Made by a program: the position numbers and the translations under genes. The notes beneath the pieces are model-generated. The model was given only the letters and a program-made list of their open reading frames with translations, made no database searches and had not been told where the DNA came from. A stretch of 45,765 bases of DNA. Source: Chloroflexota bacterium (GTDB taxonomy: Bacteria > Chloroflexota > UBA6077 > SHYK01). The stretch lies in assembly GCA_009377635.1 (NCBI GenBank), contig WHTR01000002.1:45300-91064 (forward strand). Reading direction: 5' to 3'. Positions within the stretch are counted from its first letter, which is position 1; the number at the start of each line of letters is the position of its first letter. Shown piece by piece: positions 1-9,602 of the stretch.

Positions 1-258
1 GGCGATGAAGGATGGGGCGGGGGCGGCTACCGGCGCTCACCGCGCGCGCTCGAGGAGACGCTCCGCGAGGTGGTCCGCTGCACCAAGGACGAGATCACGA
101 TCAACACGTTCATGATGGAGCGGGAGCGCTACCTCTCGGAGTTCGTGGCGACGATGGCGAAGCTGAACCGCGGGCGCGCTTTCTTCGCGTCCGCAAGTCG
201 GCTGGGAGAGTACGTCCTGCTGGACTACGTGGCCAACAAGCGAAAGGTCGTCCGGTAG
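1..258 (+). CDS. C-terminal end of a VWA-domain protein (Mg-chelatase/CoxE-like), truncated by window start
   Basis: Frame 1 open from base 1: GDEGWGGGGYRRSPRALEETLREVVRCTKDEITINTFMMERERYLSEFVATMAKLNRGRAFFASASRLGEYVLLDYVANKRKVVR*. Confidence 0.6.
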   Translation, partial: GDEGWGGGGYRRSPRALEETLREVVRCTKDEITINTFMMERERYLSEFVATMAKLNRGRAFFASASRLGEYVLLDYVANKRKVVR

Positions 259-280
259 GACGCGGCTCCGCGCCTGCCGG

Positions 281-1225
281 TCACGCTTCTACGCGGTGTT
301 GCGCGCGTACGCGGCCCGCGGTAGCCCGAGCGATCGCTGCTTTCTGCTGGAGAAGCACCGCGTTGATCTCGCCGCCGATCAAGAGAATGAGGGCGACCGC
401 GTACATCCAGACCATCAGCATGACTGCGGCCCCGAGGCTCCCGAACGTGCGCTCGTACGCGCCGAAGTTCGCGATGTACACGCTGAACCCAATGGTGAGG
501 GCCATCCAGCCAACGGTCGCGAACGCAGCCCCTGGCGCCGCCGCCCGGAGCGAGACCTGCGTGTTCGGCAGGACGACGTAGAGCGCCAGGAGTACGATCC
601 CGAGTCCGAGGGTCACGCCCGGGCCGCGCAGCAGATCCCAGAGAGCCAAGAAGCCGGGTCCGAGACCGAGGATTGTGGCCAGCGTCGATCCGAGCCATCC
701 ACCAGCGGTGTAGAGAATCACCCCGCCCATCATGACGACGGCGAGGGCGACCGTCGTCCCGAGGGCCAGGATCTGCGCCTTCCAGAACGGCCGACTCTCC
801 GGAACGTCGTACGCGCGGTTGAGTCCCTTGATCAGGCTCCCCACCCCGCCAGCCGCGCCCCACAGAGCTCCGACCGCGCCCGCTGTGAGGAGTCCCCGCC
901 ATTGGACATCGATGACGCGCGCCATCCAGCCTCGCACGACTTCGCGGACCTCGGAGGGCAACAGAAACCCGATGAGGCTCATGACCGTGGTGAAGAGGTT
1001 CTCTGAGCCCACCGTGGCGCCGATGAACCCGACGAACGCTGCGAGAAAGATGAGGAATGGGAACAGAGCGAAGAGGAAGCGGTACGCCATCTCTGCGCCA
1101 ATCCCCGGCACATCGTCGGCAGAGGATTCAGCGACGAGCGTGCGGACGAACCGAACGGGAGGTGCCGCGAGCATCGTCCGCAGTATGAGGCGCAGGCCTG
1201 CTGGCAGTCGGTCGGTGATCGCCAC
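281..1225 (-). CDS. YihY/virulence factor BrkB family membrane protein
   Basis: Multi-TM 314 aa protein with BrkB-like pattern (AEMAYRFLFALFPFLIFL, WGAAGGVGSLIKGLNRAYDVPESRPFWKAQ, NFGAYERTFGSLGAAVMLMVWMY). Confidence 0.9.
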   Translation of the reverse strand: MAITDRLPAGLRLILRTMLAAPPVRFVRTLVAESSADDVPGIGAEMAYRFLFALFPFLIFLAAFVGFIGATVGSENLFTTVMSLIGFLLPSEVREVVRGWMARVIDVQWRGLLTAGAVGALWGAAGGVGSLIKGLNRAYDVPESRPFWKAQILALGTTVALAVVMMGGVILYTAGGWLGSTLATILGLGPGFLALWDLLRGPGVTLGLGIVLLALYVVLPNTQVSLRAAAPGAAFATVGWMALTIGFSVYIANFGAYERTFGSLGAAVMLMVWMYAVALILLIGGEINAVLLQQKAAIARATAGRVRAQHRVEA

Positions 1226-1265
1226 TGCGCGCCTCCTTCGTGGAGGAACTCAGGTTCCTCCTTCA

Positions 1266-2054
1266 TCATGCCTCACGCGCGAGGTTTCGTAGCAGCGATT
1301 CAACGGCCGGGACATCGGCCAGCGTGTAGTCGGCCAGGTCCGCGAGCTCGGGCGCCATCTCTCCGCTCGCAACCGCGAGCGCGACGCCTTGACGTCCCGG
1401 CTCCGACGCTCGCCACTGTCGGATCGTCTCGAACGCTGGAATGTCCGTGCGGTCGTCTCCGAGGTATACGAGCGACGCCAGCTGTCGCTCGCGCGCGAGG
1501 TCGGCCAGCGACCAGCCCTTCCCCAGGTGCAGTGGCGGACGGAGCTCCACGACCTTCCGCCCCTCCATGACGGCCAGCCCGTGCGCCTTGGCGACCTTGC
1601 TCACGCCGGCGATGATCGTGTCGCGCGTGCCCTCGAGACTCGTCGACTGCCGGAAGTGGATCGCCAACACGAGGCCTTTGTCCTCTATCGATGCGTCCGT
1701 AGACTTGAGCTGTTCGAGCAGCGACGGCAAGGCCTGGGAGATGCGTTCGGCGAATGGAGCGGCGTCCGGGTGCACCATCAGACCATCGGGCGTCCAGCGG
1801 ACCATGCCATGGGTGCCCAGGTACTCGACGCCCTCCAATCCGACCATGCGGCGCGCGACGTCCGGCTCGCGGCCGGTGAGGACGGCCACGAGGTCGAGTC
1901 GGCGGGCGAGAACGGCGAGAGCGTCGCGGCAACCGGGGAGCACGGCCGCTGCCGCGGGATTCTGCACGATCGGGCTGATCGTCCCATCGATATCTGTAAC
2001 AAGGCCAGCGGGCCGAGACGCCAGCGCCTCCCGGCATGCCCGCAACGCGCTCAA
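1266..2054 (-). CDS. otsB: trehalose-phosphatase (HAD superfamily)
   Basis: VTDIDGTISPIVQNP motif I, VAVLTGREP, LGTHGMVRW, GKGWSLADL, YLGDDRTDIPAF. Confidence 0.88.
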   Translation of the reverse strand: MSALRACREALASRPAGLVTDIDGTISPIVQNPAAAAVLPGCRDALAVLARRLDLVAVLTGREPDVARRMVGLEGVEYLGTHGMVRWTPDGLMVHPDAAPFAERISQALPSLLEQLKSTDASIEDKGLVLAIHFRQSTSLEGTRDTIIAGVSKVAKAHGLAVMEGRKVVELRPPLHLGKGWSLADLARERQLASLVYLGDDRTDIPAFETIRQWRASEPGRQGVALAVASGEMAPELADLADYTLADVPAVESLLRNLAREA

Positions 2055-2263
2055 TCTGCCTCGAGAAGGGCGTGTGCTTCCGCCTGCACGCCAAGCGCCT
2101 CGCAGTCTTGCAGCGTGGAGCGAAGGGCCGCACTGACAAGCGTCTGTCCGGCATCGCGTGTCGACTCTTGGGTCGAGAGCCGCGTCCGCAGCTTCATCAG
2201 CCGCACGAGTCGCATCAGAAACATTGCCTGGAGATCGTCGTAGCCGCGGGTCCCCCTGCTCAA
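2051..2263 (-). CDS. small hypothetical protein translationally coupled to otsB
   Basis: 70 aa ORF whose stop overlaps the otsB start by 4 nt; no recognised family. Confidence 0.4.
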   Translation of the reverse strand: MSRGTRGYDDLQAMFLMRLVRLMKLRTRLSTQESTRDAGQTLVSAALRSTLQDCEALGVQAEAHALLEAD

Positions 2264-2517
2264 CGCCGACCTCCTGCCAGACGAGCTGGGCTTGCGATCG
2301 CTCCCGCCTGTACCAATCCTGTCACATGGTACCTCTGGCTCCCAAGCACCGTCCAGCTGCCGAACTCCGTTGACGGTTCCGTAATGCTGCCTCTATACTC
2401 ATTTTAACGTGTAGTTCACCCTTTCCGAGTGATTATGCGTCGACGCACCCACCGCAGTGGCCAGGCAGAGGTGAATGCCAGTGCGACGAAGCACAGGGCG
2501 CGCTGCAATTCTCGAGC

Positions 2518-2552
2518 TGAACGCCAGTCCCCAAGGTGCGGGCTGGCGTTCA
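2518..2552. repeat. strong hairpin upstream of the SWIM gene
   Basis: TGAACGCCAGTCC / GGGCTGGCGTTCA, 13 bp stem with one G-U, 9-nt loop. Confidence 0.6.
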
Positions 2553-2651
2553 CTGTGTCCGCGGTCAGGCCGCCGAACAGGACCGCGTGCATTGGAAAGG
2601 ACAGCGCCTCTCTGACCACTGCCTCAACTCTTTGCTCCGACGGGAGGACCC

Positions 2652-2924
2652 ATGCACTCGAGCCTCATCGGGAAAATCCAGAAGGCCCATCTCTACGCAG
2701 AGGAACCCGACCGGATCGAAGTCCGCGAGTTCTCCGCCCGATTCCGAGGCGAGCACGACAGCTACGTTGTGGCGTACCGTGATGGGCACTGGAGCTGCAC
2801 GTGCAGCTTCTTCCCGCAGTGGGGTGTGTGCAGCCACACGATGGCGACCCAGCGCGTATTAGGCGAGATCGCGCCCAGGGATGAGGCCCGTGCAGACGCG
2901 GCTCGGGTAACCGCCACCGCATAG
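2652..2924 (+). CDS. SWIM zinc-finger domain protein
   Basis: CTCSFFPQWGVCSH matches CxCx(n)CxH; 90 aa stand-alone. Confidence 0.75.
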   Translation: MHSSLIGKIQKAHLYAEEPDRIEVREFSARFRGEHDSYVVAYRDGHWSCTCSFFPQWGVCSHTMATQRVLGEIAPRDEARADAARVTATA

Positions 2925-3117
2925 CAGTCGGACCGCCGCTCCCACGTCGACGACTTGGGTGATGACCCGATCGGTCGACACGTCCGCTACGTCTATCGTC
3001 CGGCCAGATGCAGGCCTCACCTAGATGCGTTGTCACATGCGCGATTGGACAGCGAGGACCGATCCCAAGAGTCTCGCACGTGTGTCCACGTCAATCGAAT
3101 GCGGGAGGAAACCGATT

Positions 3118-3642
3118 GTGATTCCAAGGCAAGGCCTCGCTCTGTCGGCGCTGGTGCTCCTGAGCGCATGCGCGCCGAGCGCGGGAATTCCGCCCGAGGC
3201 AGAGGCTGTGCGGAAACGCTTCGGCTCGCACACAGTGGAGCTGGCAGCGAGCGAGGGGTACGTTCGAGACGAGTTCTGCCTCGATGCCACATCCTTTGGT
3301 CAGTCCGCCGATCAGGGAGCGATGGGGTTTCATGCCACCAACGACACGCTGCTTCGGGGCCCCATCGACCTCAACCAGCCGCAGGCGCTGATGTTTGACG
3401 CGCACGGGCGAGTGCTGGGAGTCGAGTATGAGGTGATGGTGGACGCGGTGTCCGAGGCACCGCGCCTCTTCGGACAGACCTTCGCCAGGCTCCCGGCCCA
3501 TCCTGGCGTGCAGCACGAACATTATGCGCTCCACCTGTGGTTCGTGGAGAACTCGACCGGGGCGCTCGCGGATTTCAATCCTGCTATATCGTGCCCGGCC
3601 GGGAGCACGCCTCCGCATGGGGACGGCGGCGGAGGGCACTAA
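3118..3642 (+). CDS. hypothetical lipoprotein
   Basis: GTG start after GGGAGGAAA SD; lipobox LLSAC; no recognised domain. Confidence 0.55.
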   Translation: MIPRQGLALSALVLLSACAPSAGIPPEAEAVRKRFGSHTVELAASEGYVRDEFCLDATSFGQSADQGAMGFHATNDTLLRGPIDLNQPQALMFDAHGRVLGVEYEVMVDAVSEAPRLFGQTFARLPAHPGVQHEHYALHLWFVENSTGALADFNPAISCPAGSTPPHGDGGGGH

Positions 3643-3651
3643 GCGAGGCAG

Positions 3652-4437
3652 ATGGCTCTGCTGCCCCGTCTTCACACCTCTCTCGCGGCCAATCTCCTCG
3701 CCTTTCTCGTCGCGCTCCAGTTCCTCACGCGACTCCCCACACCTGTCCGAGGCGAGATCACCACAGGTGATGTCTCGCGCTCGGTTGCGTACTTCCCCGC
3801 CGTCGGCGCCATCGTCGGGGCGCTCCTCGTCGCCGCGGATCTCGCGGCCAGCCTCCTCCTCACGCCGGCGGTCACCAGTGCCCTCCTGGTCGTCGTCCTC
3901 GTGACCGTCACCGGGGCGCTCCATCTTGACGGGCTCGTTGACACCTTTGACGGGCTTGCTGCGGAGGGGGATGCGGAGGCCCGCCTCGCTGCGATGCGGG
4001 GAGGCGTAGCCGGCGTGCCCGGTGCGCTCGCGGGCTGCACAGTGCTGCTGGCTCTGTTCGTCGCCCTCTGGGCCTTGCCGACAGCGGCGCGAGCGCCGAC
4101 GTTGTTCCTCGCGCCGGTGGCTGGGCGGAGCGCGATTCTTCTCGCGTACTGGGCGCATCCGTACGCCCGACGAGAGGCTACGGTGAGCCTCGCCCTGAAG
4201 CAGGGCGCGACGACGTTTCGTGCTCTCGCGGGCCTTGCCGCAGCATGCATCCTCGCTATCGCCGTGGCCGGGATCGCTGGGCTTGCCCTCCTTGTTCTGT
4301 CGGCCGCCGTGATGCAGGTCGTCGCCTGGTTCGCGCGCGCAGGGATCTCGGGCTTGACGGGCGATGTGTGCGGGGCGATCTGCGAGATGAGCCAGCTCTC
4401 GGTCGTCGTAATCGCGCCGTTCGTGCTCCGATCGTGA
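3652..4437 (+). CDS. cobS: adenosylcobinamide-GDP ribazoletransferase paralogue 1 (divergent)
   Basis: ALQFLTRLPTPVRGE, YFPAVGAIVGALL, GALHLDGLVDTFDGL, GLTGDVCGA. Confidence 0.85.
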   Translation: MALLPRLHTSLAANLLAFLVALQFLTRLPTPVRGEITTGDVSRSVAYFPAVGAIVGALLVAADLAASLLLTPAVTSALLVVVLVTVTGALHLDGLVDTFDGLAAEGDAEARLAAMRGGVAGVPGALAGCTVLLALFVALWALPTAARAPTLFLAPVAGRSAILLAYWAHPYARREATVSLALKQGATTFRALAGLAAACILAIAVAGIAGLALLVLSAAVMQVVAWFARAGISGLTGDVCGAICEMSQLSVVVIAPFVLRS

Positions 4438-5180
4438 GGGGCTTCTTCATCGCCTTCCAGTTCCTCACACGCCTTCCGTCACCGATTCGAGGCCAGGTAG
4501 CCCTTGAGGAGATGGGCAGATCAATGCGCTGGTTCCCGGTGGTCGGGGCGCTCATCGGCCTGCTCGTGGCTGCGGTCGACTTCCTCCTCAGCCAGATCAC
4601 GACTCCTGAAATCCGGGCGGTGTCCGCCGTCGCGCTGCTGGCCGCTCTCACTGGCGGGCTCCATCTCGACGGCCTGATGGACTCCTGCGACGGCCTGTTC
4701 GCGTTCACGACGCCGCAACGCCGACTCGAGATCATGGGGGATAGCCGCGTTGGGAGCTTCGCCATCGCAGGCGTCGCCACGATGCTTCTGATGAAGTTCG
4801 CCGCGATTCTGTCCCTCCCGCCGGAGCTGCGCGTCGTCGGGTTCATCTCCATGGGCGCACTCTCGCGGTGGGCGATGGTGTACGCCACCGTGCGATACCC
4901 CCCGGCGCGGTCCAGCGGACTCGCCCACGACTTCAAGATCAGCGCTGGCCGCGTCGACGTGGCGATCGCCACAGCAACCGCCGTGCTCGTGGCACTCACA
5001 GCCGGGCCCGCTGGCCTTGGCGCGGCGCTGCTCACCTTTGCCGTGACCGTCGGCGTCGCTCGTTATGCCATCGCGAAGCTCGACGGACTGACGGGCGATG
5101 TCTACGGAGCAATTGCCGAGGTCGTCGAAGTGTCGGTCACGGTGGCGCTTCCGCCCCTTGCCCGGCTCATCCTCGTGTGA
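4434..5180 (+). CDS. cobS: adenosylcobinamide-GDP ribazoletransferase paralogue 2
   Basis: GTGA overlap with paralogue 1; AFQFLTRLPSPIRGQ, WFPVVGALIG, HLDGLMDSCDGLF, RLEIMGDSRVGSF, LDGLTGDVYGAIAE. Confidence 0.9.
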   Translation: MRGFFIAFQFLTRLPSPIRGQVALEEMGRSMRWFPVVGALIGLLVAAVDFLLSQITTPEIRAVSAVALLAALTGGLHLDGLMDSCDGLFAFTTPQRRLEIMGDSRVGSFAIAGVATMLLMKFAAILSLPPELRVVGFISMGALSRWAMVYATVRYPPARSSGLAHDFKISAGRVDVAIATATAVLVALTAGPAGLGAALLTFAVTVGVARYAIAKLDGLTGDVYGAIAEVVEVSVTVALPPLARLILV

Positions 5181-5328
5181 TTGCTGTGACCCGCGGACGC
5201 GCAGCGGGTTCATGGTATGCTCCTCAACGTCGCCTCGTGAGCTCTAATCGGAATCCAACGTGAGACCCGCAAGATGTCGTGTCTGCGGAATGCGCGTGTG
5301 ACGGTGGAATAAGAACAGAGGTGTTGAC

Positions 5329-6483
5329 GTGTCAACCGCCACAACCCGCAGCCTTCAGCTCGCTGCGCTCGAGGAGCTGGATATCCTATTCCCCTACGCC
5401 CGGGACGACGGCAGGCACTTTGCGCTGCGCGTGCAGGGCCAGCGCCCGCTGTTTGTCTGCGTCATTGCCTCCACGGATACGGCGCTCATCCCCGGCATCT
5501 CTGCGGCCGGAGCGACTGCTCAGCTCATCCCGTTTACGGCCGCGGCCGACGCCGAAGTGCTGACCTATGGAGCCGCCCGCTGCATACCCGGTGTTCCGTC
5601 CAACCCGCTCGGGCCGCCCGGACCGGCCATCATCACCCGGGCGGCACTGGAGCTCGCCGAGATCCCGCACAAGATCGTCAACGCGGGGTGTCGAATCGTC
5701 CCACGGAGCCCGACGCTCGATCTCGGGAGAGAGCCGGGCGGTTGCATCGGCGAGGAGGCCGCCGTGCCCGGCGCCCACGAGCTGTTCGGGCGAGCATGCC
5801 GAATGGGTGAGCGGCTCGCACGGGAGTATCCGTATCTCGTCGTTGGGGAGAGCGTGCCCGGCGGCACAACGACTGCGCTGGCCCTGCTCCTGGCGCTCGG
5901 CATCGCCGCTGACGGTCGGGTGAGCAGCAGCATGGCGGCGAACGCGCACGGCCTCAAGAGCCGTGTCGCCAAGGCCGCGCTGGAGCGCCTGGACTGGGGG
6001 GCGACGGCGGAAGACCCGCTCGTCGCGGTGGAGACCCTCGGAGACCCCATGCAGGGCGTCGCCGCGGGGCTCTGCGCAGGGGCAATCGGCGTTGGAGTCC
6101 CCGTCCTTCTGGCCGGTGGCACACAGATGGCGGCGGTGCTCGCGCTTCTGCGCAGTATGTCGGACCGTCGCATCGGGCCGGACCCGTCCGGGCTCGTTGC
6201 CGTCGCCACGACGCGGTGGCTCCTCGAAGACCCAACCTCTGACCTCATCGGCCTCATGGACGACATCCGCGCGGGACCGCTGCTGGCAACTCGGCTCTCC
6301 TTCGCGGGCTCGCGGCACCATTCGCTCCGCGGCTACGAAGAGCATCTGGTAAAAGAAGGCGTGGGCGCGGGGGGATCGGCCGTGAGCGCGGCGCTCGCCG
6401 GCGGCGTAACGTGTGACCAGCTTCTGACCCGAATCGAGGAGATCGCCGACAGGCTGGCTGACGTGATGCGCCATGAGCCATGA
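5329..6483 (+). CDS. cobT: nicotinate-nucleotide-dimethylbenzimidazole phosphoribosyltransferase, archaeal/cyanobacterial-type CobT (UPF0284/TIGR00303-like)
   Basis: FVCVIASTDTALIPGISAAGAT, VVGESVPGGTTTALALLLALG, VLLAGGTQMAAVLAL. Confidence 0.82.
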   Translation: MSTATTRSLQLAALEELDILFPYARDDGRHFALRVQGQRPLFVCVIASTDTALIPGISAAGATAQLIPFTAAADAEVLTYGAARCIPGVPSNPLGPPGPAIITRAALELAEIPHKIVNAGCRIVPRSPTLDLGREPGGCIGEEAAVPGAHELFGRACRMGERLAREYPYLVVGESVPGGTTTALALLLALGIAADGRVSSSMAANAHGLKSRVAKAALERLDWGATAEDPLVAVETLGDPMQGVAAGLCAGAIGVGVPVLLAGGTQMAAVLALLRSMSDRRIGPDPSGLVAVATTRWLLEDPTSDLIGLMDDIRAGPLLATRLSFAGSRHHSLRGYEEHLVKEGVGAGGSAVSAALAGGVTCDQLLTRIEEIADRLADVMRHEP

Positions 6484-7369
6484 GTCTGACGACCGCCACC
6501 TTCCCCCGACTCCGTGCGGCGACACTACGTTCCACTGGGGCACCCGAACCTACGTCATGGGGATCCTGAACGTCACGCCGGACTCGTTCTCCGGTGACGG
6601 CATCCTCGATGCCGATGCCGCGGCAGCCCACGGCATGTATCTGGCCGCGCACGGCGCGGACGTCATCGACGTCGGCGGCGAGTCAACGCGTCCGGGATCG
6701 GAGCCGGTCAGCGCCCTCGAAGAGCAGCGCCGAGTCGTCCCCGTCATCCGGGCGCTTCGGCAGCGGGCAAGCGCTCCCATCTCCGTGGACACGTACCGGG
6801 CGGAGGTCGCCGAGGCCGCCCTGGACGCCGGCGCGTCCATCGTGAACGACGTTTGGGGGTTCCAGCGCGATCCGGGCCTGGCGGAGATCGTCGCGCGCCG
6901 GGGCGCGGTGGCCATCGCGATGCACAACCGGCCGGCGCCCCCCAAAACCGCGCAGAGGCTGGGAGGATTCTTCCCGGCTGTCGAGTACCACGACCTCCTC
7001 GGGGAAGTCGTGGGCAAGCTCCGAGAGAGTATCGACATCTTGACCTCGGCCGGTGTCCCCTTCGAGCAGATCATCGTCGACCCCGGCATCGGGTTCGGGA
7101 AGACGCCGCAACACAACCTCCAGCTGCTCGCCCATCTCAAGGAACTGCGCGCCCTCGGGCGACCCGTGCTGCTCGGCACGTCGCGCAAGTCGTTCATCGG
7201 GCTGACACTGGAACTCCCGCCCGATGAGCGCGTCGAGGGGACGGCGGCAACCGTCGCACTGGGCATCCTGCACGGGGCGGATATCGTCCGCGTCCACGAC
7301 CTCCCAGCCATGGCGCGGGTCAGCGCCGAGACCGACGCCGTCGTGCGTGCCGGGCGCGATGGCGGTTAG
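6473..7369 (+). CDS. folP: dihydropteroate synthase
   Basis: VMGILNVTPDSFSGDG, DVIDVGGESTRPGSEPV, IVNDVWGF, IIVDPGIGFGKT, GTSRKSFIG. Confidence 0.95.
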   Translation: MSHESDDRHLPPTPCGDTTFHWGTRTYVMGILNVTPDSFSGDGILDADAAAAHGMYLAAHGADVIDVGGESTRPGSEPVSALEEQRRVVPVIRALRQRASAPISVDTYRAEVAEAALDAGASIVNDVWGFQRDPGLAEIVARRGAVAIAMHNRPAPPKTAQRLGGFFPAVEYHDLLGEVVGKLRESIDILTSAGVPFEQIIVDPGIGFGKTPQHNLQLLAHLKELRALGRPVLLGTSRKSFIGLTLELPPDERVEGTAATVALGILHGADIVRVHDLPAMARVSAETDAVVRAGRDGG

Positions 7370-7383
7370 CGAGGGCACAGCGC

Positions 7384-8844
7384 ATGGCGAAGTCCACTCA
7401 CTCCGCATCCCGAAACGACTACAAAAATGCCCTGCGCTTTCTCGCCGAGTTCGCGGACTTCGAGCACGGTGGGGGAGCAAGCATTCGCCTCGGCCTTGAG
7501 CGGACCGACCAGCTTCTGGGGGCTCTTGGCCATCCTGAGGTGCGCTTCCCCTCTGCGCTCATCGCTGGCACCAAGGGGAAGGGGTCGACAGCCGCAATGG
7601 TCGAGCGCGCCCTGCGGGCCGCGGGCTACCGGACCGGTCTCTACACGCAGCCCCATCTTCATACGATCCGGGAGCGCGTCCGCGTCGATGGGGAGCCCGT
7701 CTCAGAGGAGGATTTCGCTCGCACCATGGAGGTCGTCCGGGCTGCGATGACCCGCGACCGCGGCGCCAGCTGCACAACAACCGCCTACGAGGTCATGACC
7801 GCGCTCGCTATCGAGCACTTCGCCGAGCGGCATGTGGACGTCGGGGTCCTCGAGGTCGGCCTCGGTGGGCGGCTGGACGCAACCAACGTCGTGCCTGCCC
7901 GCGTGTCAGCCATCACCTCGATCAGTCTCGACCACACGCAGGTCCTAGGCAACACTCTGGAGGCCATCGCCAAAGAGAAAGCGGACATCATCAAGCCTGG
8001 GCAGCCATGCGTCTCGGCGCCCCAGCCGGCCGAGGCGATGGGGGTGATCCGGCACGTCGCGGCCGAGCGCGGCGCCCCGCTCCGGATCGCGTGCGAGGAT
8101 GGCGCCCGATGGGATAAAGACGCGGGAGAGCGGACGCTGGTGACCGGCCGAGGACGCATCGAGGCGGTGCGGCCTGCCCTTCAAGGAGGGTTCCAGCGCA
8201 TCAACATTGCGGTTGCAGCAACGCTCCTCGATACGCTTGCGGACGCTGGCCTCGAGCGCGTTACGCTCGACGCCGTTCGGACAGGAATCGAGGATGTCGA
8301 TTGGCCGGGGCGGTTCGACGTGCACGCCGGCCGTCCGGCGGTCGTGCTCGACGGCGCGCACAACGTCGAGTCCGCACAGCGGTTGCGAGAAGCGCTGGAC
8401 GAGGCGTTTGGGAAGCGCGGGATCGTCTTCGTCGTGGGCATTTATGCGGACAAGGACATTCCGGGCATCGTCGCGGCCTTGCTCGCGGAACAGCCGGCTT
8501 CGGATGTGCGTCTCGGTGCGGTGGTGCCTGAGACCCGTTCTGTTCTCGCAGGGGGGGCAGGTGCCCATCGAGTAAGGGGGGCGAGCATGTTTATAGCGAC
8601 CCGCTCGGCACACCCTCGGGCGGTGGATCCAGAGCGCATCGCCAGCCTCGCCCGCGCAGCCGGGGTCGACGCGACGAGTTCTCCAACTGTGGCCGCCGCA
8701 CTCGGGGTGGCGAGAGGGCGCGCGTCTCGAGCTGACGTGATCGTCGTGACCGGCTCGCTCTCCGTCGTCGCTGAAGCGCGGGAAGCGCTGGGGATCGCCC
8801 AATCGAGCGGAGAGCCCGCCTTCAATCCGTGGGCCGCGCGATGA
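7384..8844 (+). CDS. folC: bifunctional folylpolyglutamate synthase/dihydrofolate synthase
   Basis: AGTKGKGSTAAM, YTQPHLHTIRERVRVDGEPV, EVGLGGRLDATNVV, VVLDGAHN, FIATRSAHPRA. Confidence 0.92.
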   Translation: MAKSTHSASRNDYKNALRFLAEFADFEHGGGASIRLGLERTDQLLGALGHPEVRFPSALIAGTKGKGSTAAMVERALRAAGYRTGLYTQPHLHTIRERVRVDGEPVSEEDFARTMEVVRAAMTRDRGASCTTTAYEVMTALAIEHFAERHVDVGVLEVGLGGRLDATNVVPARVSAITSISLDHTQVLGNTLEAIAKEKADIIKPGQPCVSAPQPAEAMGVIRHVAAERGAPLRIACEDGARWDKDAGERTLVTGRGRIEAVRPALQGGFQRINIAVAATLLDTLADAGLERVTLDAVRTGIEDVDWPGRFDVHAGRPAVVLDGAHNVESAQRLREALDEAFGKRGIVFVVGIYADKDIPGIVAALLAEQPASDVRLGAVVPETRSVLAGGAGAHRVRGASMFIATRSAHPRAVDPERIASLARAAGVDATSSPTVAAALGVARGRASRADVIVVTGSLSVVAEAREALGIAQSSGEPAFNPWAAR

Positions 8845-9524
8845 TCCGCGTGATCCTCGCCCGTCACGGCGTCACGACATGGAACGAGGGAGGGCGCTAC
8901 CAGGGGCACCAGGACGTGCCGCTGGCGGACGACGGTCGCCTTCAAGCGCAGCGGCTCGGCATGCGACTGCGCGACACGCCGATCACCCTCGCCTACAGCA
9001 GCGACCTCTGTCGAGCGCGCGAGACGGCCGAGATCGCCCTCGAGGGACGGGACGTCCCGATCGTGACCACGCCCGCGCTTCGCGAGATGTGCTTCGGCAT
9101 GTGGGAAGGGCTCCGCCACGACGAGATCGCCCTCCGCTTCGCGCCCGAGTGGGGCACGTGGACCGTCGCACCCGCGACCACATGCCCGCCGGGCGGCCAC
9201 GAGACCCTCCAGGGCGTCCGCGACCGGGTGCGCGGGTTCTTTCGCGCTGCTGTCGGGGACGCGCCGCACCCCTCCCCAGCGCATGACTGGTTCTCGTACC
9301 GAGCGGCCGGTGAGGCGGCCAGGCCCGAGGACGGCCGAACGCTGCTGTTCGTCGCGCACGGGGGCCCCATCCGTCTGCTCCTCGCAGACCTGTTCCAGAT
9401 GCCAACGGCGGCGTACTGGCAGTTCGCCGTTCGGCCCGCGTCGGTCAGCCTGCTGGACGTCTACCCAGAGGGAGCGATTGCCGAGGTGATCGGTGACACG
9501 TCACACGTGCTCTGCAGCTCGTAG
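8841..9524 (+). CDS. cobC: histidine phosphatase family protein, probable alpha-ribazole phosphatase
   Basis: ATGA overlap with folC; ILARHGVTTWNEGGRYQGHQDVPL, YSSDLCRARETAEI, LFVAHGGPIR; context with cobS/cobT. Confidence 0.75.
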   Translation: MIRVILARHGVTTWNEGGRYQGHQDVPLADDGRLQAQRLGMRLRDTPITLAYSSDLCRARETAEIALEGRDVPIVTTPALREMCFGMWEGLRHDEIALRFAPEWGTWTVAPATTCPPGGHETLQGVRDRVRGFFRAAVGDAPHPSPAHDWFSYRAAGEAARPEDGRTLLFVAHGGPIRLLLADLFQMPTAAYWQFAVRPASVSLLDVYPEGAIAEVIGDTSHVLCSS

Positions 9525-9602
9525 ATCGACTGCCGCGCAACGATCGGTACTGTATGCCCGGACCGGTGGCCCGACGGGGGCCCCCAGACCGTGGTCGGCT
9601 CC

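Noticed and set aside
2440-2560. Possible cobalamin riboswitch upstream of the SWIM gene
   Set aside because: A GCCACTG-like string occurs on the reverse strand and there is a strong hairpin, but the rest of the B12-box architecture is not present and the adjacent gene is not B12-related.
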